From the NCBI RefSeq assembly GCF_003008425.1, contig NZ_PXOQ01000007.1:830419-894418 (forward strand): DNA of 64,000 bases, given 5' to 3'. Source of the DNA: Aurantibacter aestuarii. GTDB lineage: Bacteria; Bacteroidota; Bacteroidia; Flavobacteriales; Flavobacteriaceae. A program made the position numbers and the translations under genes. This document shows, piece after piece, positions 60,001 through 64,000 of this stretch. Positions within the stretch are counted from its first letter, which is position 1. Each line of letters begins with the position of its first letter. The notes under the pieces were generated by a model, which worked only from the letters and a program-made list of their open reading frames with translations, was not told where the DNA came from and ran no database searches.

Positions 60001-60807
60001 TTTTTCGGATTTGGTAATGAAACTGAAAATCCTTTAAATTTTGATGATGATTTAGATTTTGATTTTAACCGAGTTAAAATGAGTATTTATCACTTATCAT
60101 TAGGTTTTGTTAGAAAAGGAGATTTTGGTAGTGATTTTGGTTTAAAAGTATTTGGAGAAGGTATTCAAATTGAAGATACCAACGATAGATTTATTAATCT
60201 TGTAGAACCAGATAATGATTCTGAGCTTTACGAAAGACGTTATTTCGCAGGAGCAGAAGCTAACTTTTTGTATGCAGGTTACGATAGTAAAATTAACCCT
60301 ACAAGAGGTATGTTTTTTGAGCTTGAAATAGGTGGTAAAACAGAGCCAGAACGTACGGAAGGTACTTATGGTTATTTAAACTCAGATCTTACATTTTATA
60401 ATGCTTTAGTAACCAATAGAAAATTAGTTTTAAAAACAAAATTAAACACTCAAATTAGAGTAGGAAATGAATATTTGTTTTACCAAGCGGCAAACATTGG
60501 AGGTAATAATGGTTTAAGAGGTTTTAGAACAGAGCGTTTTACAGGTCAGTACGGTTTAGTAGGTAATGCAGATGTACGATACAGTTTTGAACCTTTAAAA
60601 ACAAAAACACTGCCATTACAGTTTGGGGTTTTTGCGGGAGGAGACGTTGGTCGTGTTTGGGTTAGAAGTGAAGAATCAGATAAATGGCACAACTCTTATG
60701 GTGGAGGTTTCTGGGTAACAGCAGCGGAGTCTCTAAGTGGAACGTTTAATTTATTCAACAGTGTCGATGGTTTAAGATTCTCCTTTGGTTTTGGAGTAAA
60801 TTTTTAA
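57094..60807 (+). CDS. Lipoprotein with calcineurin-type phosphatase, kinase-like and outer-membrane barrel domains
   Basis: A 1237-residue protein starting at ATG 57094, with the signal ending LFSAC (Cys19). Residues about 44-305 are a calcineurin-type metallophosphoesterase with FYLIGDAG, FLGDNIYP, GNHDWYS, AMHHPM and SGHEHT. Residues about 435-650 look kinase-like: GRELNMRALRKS, a hinge-like GGELYMIEERPE, then LIGDWDRHQDQWRWA (605-619) and PIPRDRDQVF, similar by eye to the catalytic and metal loops of FAM20/HipA-type kinases. An acidic beta-rich stretch (about 750-870) leads to a C-terminal Omp85/BamA-like barrel (about 890-1237) ending RFSFGFGVNF. Only the phosphatase and barrel are confidently assigned. 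The glpQ-like gene follows 2 bp later. Confidence 0.8.
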   Translation: MRKNNIILTLLAVFLFSACATYKEQYKDEDNKIENLPTDKPIQTFYLIGDAGKSPVNGMSKGLTILDEHIKDKSTKKDYMIFLGDNIYPAGLPKKDEAGRDNAVNALEGQIKATKNFKGEVVFIPGNHDWYSNGLQGLDREEDYIDDALGKNTFQPEKGCPLVSLDVSKDVQLIIIDSQWYLEDWNEHPTINDECEIKTRDRFFEELEGELKKAQNKTVLFAMHHPMKTNGVHGGFYAAKKHLYPLQKKIPMPILASLVTQIRTQGGVSIQDRYNERYNELMNRIETMALEYNNVVFASGHEHTLQYIEEEGIKQIVSGSGAKESFAALSNNGLFSSGKQGFVEFNIYKNGEAFVSYYAEVAGKKELLFQKKVLESRKTFDLSTLNDTFPQKIEASVYTKSETDKSSVYESLLGDRYREMYSKKITVPVATLDTLYGGLEIVRKGGGHQTRSLRLKTKDGRELNMRALRKSATQYLQTVVFKENYIEDQFTQTKVEDLVLDFYTAAHPYAFLAIPDLSDAAKVYHTNPKLYYIPKHKYLGEYNAEYGGELYMIEERPEENYTNERNFGYADDIESTHDIIEKIREDEKYKIDENSYIRARLFDMLIGDWDRHQDQWRWAQFDQKNGDKLFKPIPRDRDQVFANFDGALLDILRVISGSTKQLQVYDGELKDIKWMNSAGIKLDKVLIQQSEKDAWLKQAKFLQENVTDEVIETAFSKLPEGAQDKNIDEIKGYLKERRSNMIDIASRYYNYLNELVIVTGTDKDDYFEITRSGNKETNIKIFRIKDGKKADTLLNRTFNKEITKEIWVYGLDDDDVFEVKGNAKNPIFTRIIGGQNNDIYKIKNGKRTRVYDHKSKPNTIEESKGGQIVLTDIYNNNLFDFNKGIVKTNVIAPSVGFNPDDGVKLGIFNTYTVKGFKRNPYSQQHKFNAGYFFATQGFSINYDGEFANIIKDWNFHIGGKITSANFTNNFFGFGNETENPLNFDDDLDFDFNRVKMSIYHLSLGFVRKGDFGSDFGLKVFGEGIQIEDTNDRFINLVEPDNDSELYERRYFAGAEANFLYAGYDSKINPTRGMFFELEIGGKTEPERTEGTYGYLNSDLTFYNALVTNRKLVLKTKLNTQIRVGNEYLFYQAANIGGNNGLRGFRTERFTGQYGLVGNADVRYSFEPLKTKTLPLQFGVFAGGDVGRVWVRSEESDKWHNSYGGGFWVTAAESLSGTFNLFNSVDGLRFSFGFGVNF

Positions 60808-60809
60808 GC

Positions 60810-61487
60810 ATGTTAAAAATTGGACATAGAGGTGCAAAAGCTTACATAGCCGAAAACACTTTGGAATCTATAACGAAAGCATTTAGCTTAGGTGTTAATG
60901 CAATTGAAATAGATGTTCATAAATGTGCAACTGGAGAAATTGTGGTTTTTCATGATTTTACATTAAATAGAATGACAAATGGAAATGGAGAATTAGCTTC
61001 ATTTCCATTTTCGTATTTAAAAACCCTTCGTGTAGATAATCAATTTTTAATACCAACATTGCAAGATGTGTTAGATGTAATCCCCGATAAAGGGTTAATT
61101 AATATAGAATTAAAAGGTAGAAGCACAGCAGCTGGAGTCGCTAAAATTATTGGAGATTATATCAAATCTGGTAGGTTAGATAATGAACAAATTATAGTTT
61201 CTAGTTTTCAAAAAACAGAACTTCAAGACATAGCTAAATTAAATCCAGAACTTCAACTAGCTGTTTTAACTCAAGCAAGTGTTACAGAAGCATTATCTTT
61301 CGCCAAAGAAATAAACGCTTTTGCCATACATCCAAATTACACTTTACTAACCAGAGCAAATGTTTTAAAAGCTAAAAACTTAGGTTTAAAAGTTATCACA
61401 TGGACGGTAAATGATCCTAATGATATAGAAAACATCAAAGATTTAGAAGTTGACGGTATAATAAGCGACTATCCAGATAGATTATGA
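60810..61487 (+). CDS. Glycerophosphodiester phosphodiesterase
   Basis: A 225-residue GDPD enzyme without a signal peptide, hence cytoplasmic. The catalytic IGHRGAKAYIAENTLESI, EIDVHKCATGEIVVFHD and later NIELKG carry the His and acidic metal ligands of the family. It cleaves glycerophosphodiesters (deacylated phospholipids) to glycerol-3-phosphate and an alcohol. It overlaps the next gene by 4 bp (ATGA) and follows the phosphatase/barrel gene by 2 bp, so the three are one operon with a possible phospholipid or phosphate theme (inference). Confidence 0.92.
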   Translation: MLKIGHRGAKAYIAENTLESITKAFSLGVNAIEIDVHKCATGEIVVFHDFTLNRMTNGNGELASFPFSYLKTLRVDNQFLIPTLQDVLDVIPDKGLINIELKGRSTAAGVAKIIGDYIKSGRLDNEQIIVSSFQKTELQDIAKLNPELQLAVLTQASVTEALSFAKEINAFAIHPNYTLLTRANVLKAKNLGLKVITWTVNDPNDIENIKDLEVDGIISDYPDRL

Positions 61488-62695
61488 AAACTTATGATAT
61501 TATAATTATTGGTGGAGGAGCTTCAGGCTTTTTTACTGCTATAAATACCGCACAAAATTTTCCACAATTAAAAATAGCTATTTTAGAACGCGGTAAAGAC
61601 GTATTAGGAAAAGTAAAAATCTCTGGTGGTGGTAGGTGTAATGTAACCCATGCAGAGTTTATTCCTAAAGACTTAACCTATAATTATCCAAGAGGAGAAA
61701 AAGAACTTCTAGGACCATTTCATACATTTATGACAGGAGATACGATGTCTTGGTTTGAAGAGCGAGGAGTTGCACTTAAGATTGAAGAAGACGGAAGAAT
61801 TTTCCCAGAATCAAATACTTCGCAAACCATTATAGATTGTTTTATTTCTGAAGCTGAAAAGTTTAATGTAGATATTTTAACCAACCAGTCGGTAACACTG
61901 TTTTCTCAGGTAGCTGATGGCTGGCAAGTTTCAACAAAAACGGATGAATTTTCATGTAATAAATTAGTTATGGCTACAGGAAGTAATCCTAAAATCTGGA
62001 ATTTACTTAAAACTCAAGGTTACCAAATAGTACCACCAGTACCATCGCTATTTACCTTTAATTGTGATGATGTACGTATAAAAAATATACCAGGAGTGGT
62101 TGCTCAAGACGTTCAAGTAGAGGTATTGGGAACTAATTTATCATCTTCAGGGCCATTATTATTTACTCACTGGGGATTTAGTGCGCCTTCCATTTTAAAA
62201 TTATCAGCCTATGGCGCTTTAGAACTTGCGGCAGTTAAGTATAAGTTTAACATAAAAATCAATTTTATAAACCAGACTTACCTGCAGACCTTAAATCAAC
62301 TTATGAGCTTTAAACACGAGTTGGGAAAAAAAACCATTTTAAAATTTGCACAATTTGAGCTGCCAAAACGCTTATGGAAAACATTGGTCTTGCATGCTGA
62401 AATTGGAGAACTAGTAACTTGGGCAGATGTTAATAAAGCAGCTTTAGAAGCATTAGCACAACAGCTTACATCAGCTGTATTTCAAATAAATGGTAAAAGT
62501 ACTTTTAAAGAAGAATTTGTTACAGCTGGTGGTATCGATTTAAAAGAGGTTAATTTTAAAACGTTTGAATCCAAGCAACATAAGAATCTTTATTTTGCAG
62601 GGGAAATATTAAACATAGATGGTGTAACCGGCGGATTTAATTTCCAGAATGCCTGGACCAGCGGTTTCATAATTGCAAAACAATTAGGTGAATAG
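61484..62695 (+). CDS. BaiN/HI0933-family flavoprotein
   Basis: A 403-residue NAD(P)/FAD-dependent protein. The Rossmann start is YDIIIIGGGASGFFTAI, followed by the family marker GKVKISGGGRCNVTH (about residue 44). The closing FAGEILNIDGVTGGFNFQNAWTSGFIIA completes the FAD site. The BaiN/RdsA (HI0933) family is widespread and mostly of unknown physiological role; no bile-acid or similar pathway is nearby. The start overlaps the glycerophosphodiesterase stop by 4 bp, indicating translational coupling. Confidence 0.9.
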   Translation: MKTYDIIIIGGGASGFFTAINTAQNFPQLKIAILERGKDVLGKVKISGGGRCNVTHAEFIPKDLTYNYPRGEKELLGPFHTFMTGDTMSWFEERGVALKIEEDGRIFPESNTSQTIIDCFISEAEKFNVDILTNQSVTLFSQVADGWQVSTKTDEFSCNKLVMATGSNPKIWNLLKTQGYQIVPPVPSLFTFNCDDVRIKNIPGVVAQDVQVEVLGTNLSSSGPLLFTHWGFSAPSILKLSAYGALELAAVKYKFNIKINFINQTYLQTLNQLMSFKHELGKKTILKFAQFELPKRLWKTLVLHAEIGELVTWADVNKAALEALAQQLTSAVFQINGKSTFKEEFVTAGGIDLKEVNFKTFESKQHKNLYFAGEILNIDGVTGGFNFQNAWTSGFIIAKQLGE

Positions 62696-62699
62696 TTAA

Positions 62700-63263
62700 T
62701 TATTCAATATATCGGATACAATCCCAAGACATTTCAAAAGCATCATTAATTTGCTGCTCATCCATAACTAGTTCCTCTCGAAGTCTAATTTTAGAAATAG
62801 CAATTAAGTTTCCAAAACCCATTTGCATTAAAAGTTTAAGTTCAACATTTTTTAAATGCTTCTCGTTAATACCTTGCATCATGAATTCTTTTAACCCACG
62901 GTAATGCACTACATTTTTATCCACTTCCTCATTATCTATTACCGGAGGTATAGCGACATTGTCCATAAAGAAAAAAGCAGAAGGATTAGCAATAAAATAA
63001 TTATAAAAATTTAACCATAATTGGTGATACTGCTCTTTGTAGGGTTTTGAAATGTCACGATTTAAAACAAGCATTTTAGCCAAATCTTGTACTATTATGG
63101 AGTACAGCTCTTTTACAATATCTTCTTTTGTGTCGTAATAGTGATATATAGTTCCTACGGCAACATTGGCTTCTTTTGCAACTTTTGAAATTGGTGTTGC
63201 ATTTAATCCATTTTTCGCAGAAAGTTCAAGCATTGTTAATAATATTCGCTGCTTTTTGTCCAT
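62700..63263 (-). CDS. TetR-family transcriptional regulator
   Basis: A 187-residue regulator with an N-terminal TetR helix-turn-helix (ATPISKVAKEANVAVGTIYHYYDTKEDIVKELY, residues about 22-53) and an all-helical ligand-binding part. It converges on the BaiN gene with a 4-bp gap and diverges from mvaD across 130 bp. The ligand and targets are unknown; self-regulation or control of the adjacent mvaD is possible but no operator is evident. Confidence 0.9.
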   Translation of the reverse strand: MDKKQRILLTMLELSAKNGLNATPISKVAKEANVAVGTIYHYYDTKEDIVKELYSIIVQDLAKMLVLNRDISKPYKEQYHQLWLNFYNYFIANPSAFFFMDNVAIPPVIDNEEVDKNVVHYRGLKEFMMQGINEKHLKNVELKLLMQMGFGNLIAISKIRLREELVMDEQQINDAFEMSWDCIRYIE

Positions 63264-63367
63264 TTTTATTATGTAATTCTTATTGTTGGTGTGAATCTTA
63301 TTGCAAAATTAATACTTTAAAATTAATTAAGCTGTAGTGTGATGTTAAAAGTTATGCGAAATACCAT

Positions 63368-63375
63368 TATATTTG
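63368..63375 (+). promoter_or_regulatory. Putative mvaD promoter -7 element
   Basis: TATATTTG matches TAnnTTTG and lies 18 bp before the mvaD start. No convincing -33 TTTG is seen. Confidence 0.45.
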
Positions 63376-63393
63376 AGTTTTAAATAAAAAAGC

Positions 63394-64000
63394 ATGAACT
63401 CTGATCAATTTAAAGCAACTTACAATGCTGATCAAATTCCAAATGGAGAAGTAACTTATCAATCACCAAGTAATATTGCTTTGGTTAAATATTGGGGTAA
63501 AAAAAAGCATCAAATTCCAGAAAATCCGTCCATAAGCTTTACCCTTAATCATTGTAAAACCATAACAAAATTAAGCTATTCAAAACGAGAAACACAAGAC
63601 GAAAAATTCTCATTTGATGTCTTGCTTGATGGTAAAGAAAACGTCGATTTTAAACCCAAAATAGAAACGTTTTTTAATAGAATAGAGGCATATATTCCTT
63701 TTTTAAAAGAGTTTCATTTTAATATTATAACAGAAAACACATTTCCCCACAGTTCTGGAATTGCTTCTTCAGCATCAGGATTAAGTGCTTTAGCTTCTTG
63801 TTTAATGGATATAGAGTCTCAAGTTTTAAATTTAAGCGAAGCAGAGCGCATAAAAAAAACATCATTTTTAGCACGTTTAGGTTCGGGAAGTGCTTGTCGT
63901 AGTCTTGAAGGTGAATTAGTGGTTTGGGGAAAAACAGAAAGCATTAAAGATAGTAATGATTTATTTGGTGTTAAATTTCCCTTTAAGGTACATGACCATT
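63394..64000 (+). CDS. mvaD: Mevalonate diphosphate decarboxylase, N-terminal part (cut by window end)
   Basis: An open frame from ATG 63394 runs to the window edge, giving 202 complete codons without a stop. It begins MNSDQFKATYNADQIPNGEV and carries the GHMP-family marks of diphosphomevalonate decarboxylase: SPSNIALVKYWGKK (about residue 25), the phosphate-binding FPHSSGIASSASGLSALA (about 118) and ARLGSGSACRS (about 160). It converts mevalonate diphosphate to isopentenyl diphosphate in the cytoplasm. Its presence shows a mevalonate route to isoprenoids, as is usual in Flavobacteriia. The rest, about 150 residues, lies beyond the window. Confidence 0.94.
   Translation, partial: MNSDQFKATYNADQIPNGEVTYQSPSNIALVKYWGKKKHQIPENPSISFTLNHCKTITKLSYSKRETQDEKFSFDVLLDGKENVDFKPKIETFFNRIEAYIPFLKEFHFNIITENTFPHSSGIASSASGLSALASCLMDIESQVLNLSEAERIKKTSFLARLGSGSACRSLEGELVVWGKTESIKDSNDLFGVKFPFKVHDH

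Overview
The window is a low-GC, gene-dense chromosomal segment from a member of the Bacteroidota, most likely a marine-type Flavobacteriaceae. The evidence is alternative complex III, SprA and a type IX sorting domain, SusC/SusD/SusE proteins, TAnnTTTG promoters, few Shine-Dalgarno sites, and a mevalonate-pathway gene. The assignment rests on gene content and style; no database was searched.

Layout. Positions 3-8119 carry the respiratory operon actB(partial)-actC-actD-actE-actF-coxB-coxA, closed by a terminator. Next come ruvB and queG, separated by a palindromic intergenic element. Positions 10228-17543 form a sugar locus: a LacI regulator diverges from a TonB-dependent receptor, an SLC45-like MFS transporter, a GH100-like glycosidase and a PfkB fructokinase. 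I infer sucrose as the substrate. Positions 17721-31017 are mostly housekeeping: malic enzyme, ruvA, the 2420-residue T9SS protein SprA, gcvH, a VanZ-like protein, TonB and an M20 dipeptidase. Then follow tRNA-Leu(UAG), a flavin monooxygenase with an N-terminal CxxC pair, and a 51-residue Pmp3-family membrane protein.

Positions 33070-53338 are an alpha-glucan (starch/maltodextrin) utilisation locus in two divergent arms. The minus arm is susC-susD-susE followed by a T9SS-secreted GH13 amylase. The plus arm is lacI, an SLC45-like transporter, beta-phosphoglucomutase, GH65 maltose phosphorylase, GH97 alpha-glucosidase and two GH13 enzymes, one a SusG-like lipoprotein. Surface binding and cutting feed SusCD import. 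Periplasmic GH97 and GH13 then trim the oligosaccharides, and the MFS carrier, GH65 and PgmB yield glucose and glucose-6-phosphate. The T9SS amylase would be exported through the machinery that includes the SprA encoded here.

Both sugar loci carry the same LacI-type palindrome, CGAAAACGTTTTCG, in their divergent control regions, and both have paralogous regulators and transporters. They therefore look like twin, possibly cross-regulated, modules.

Positions 53422-64000 hold a GAF-domain protein of unknown role, an HD-domain protein fused to a Pycsar-effector-like membrane domain, and a very large lipoprotein. That lipoprotein joins a calcineurin-type phosphatase, a stretch resembling a FAM20/HipA-like kinase, and a C-terminal outer-membrane barrel. 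It is followed by a glycerophosphodiesterase, a BaiN-type flavoprotein, a TetR regulator and the start of mevalonate diphosphate decarboxylase. I regard the phosphatase/kinase-like/barrel protein, the HD-PycTM fusion and the shared-operator sugar regulon as the most interesting items.
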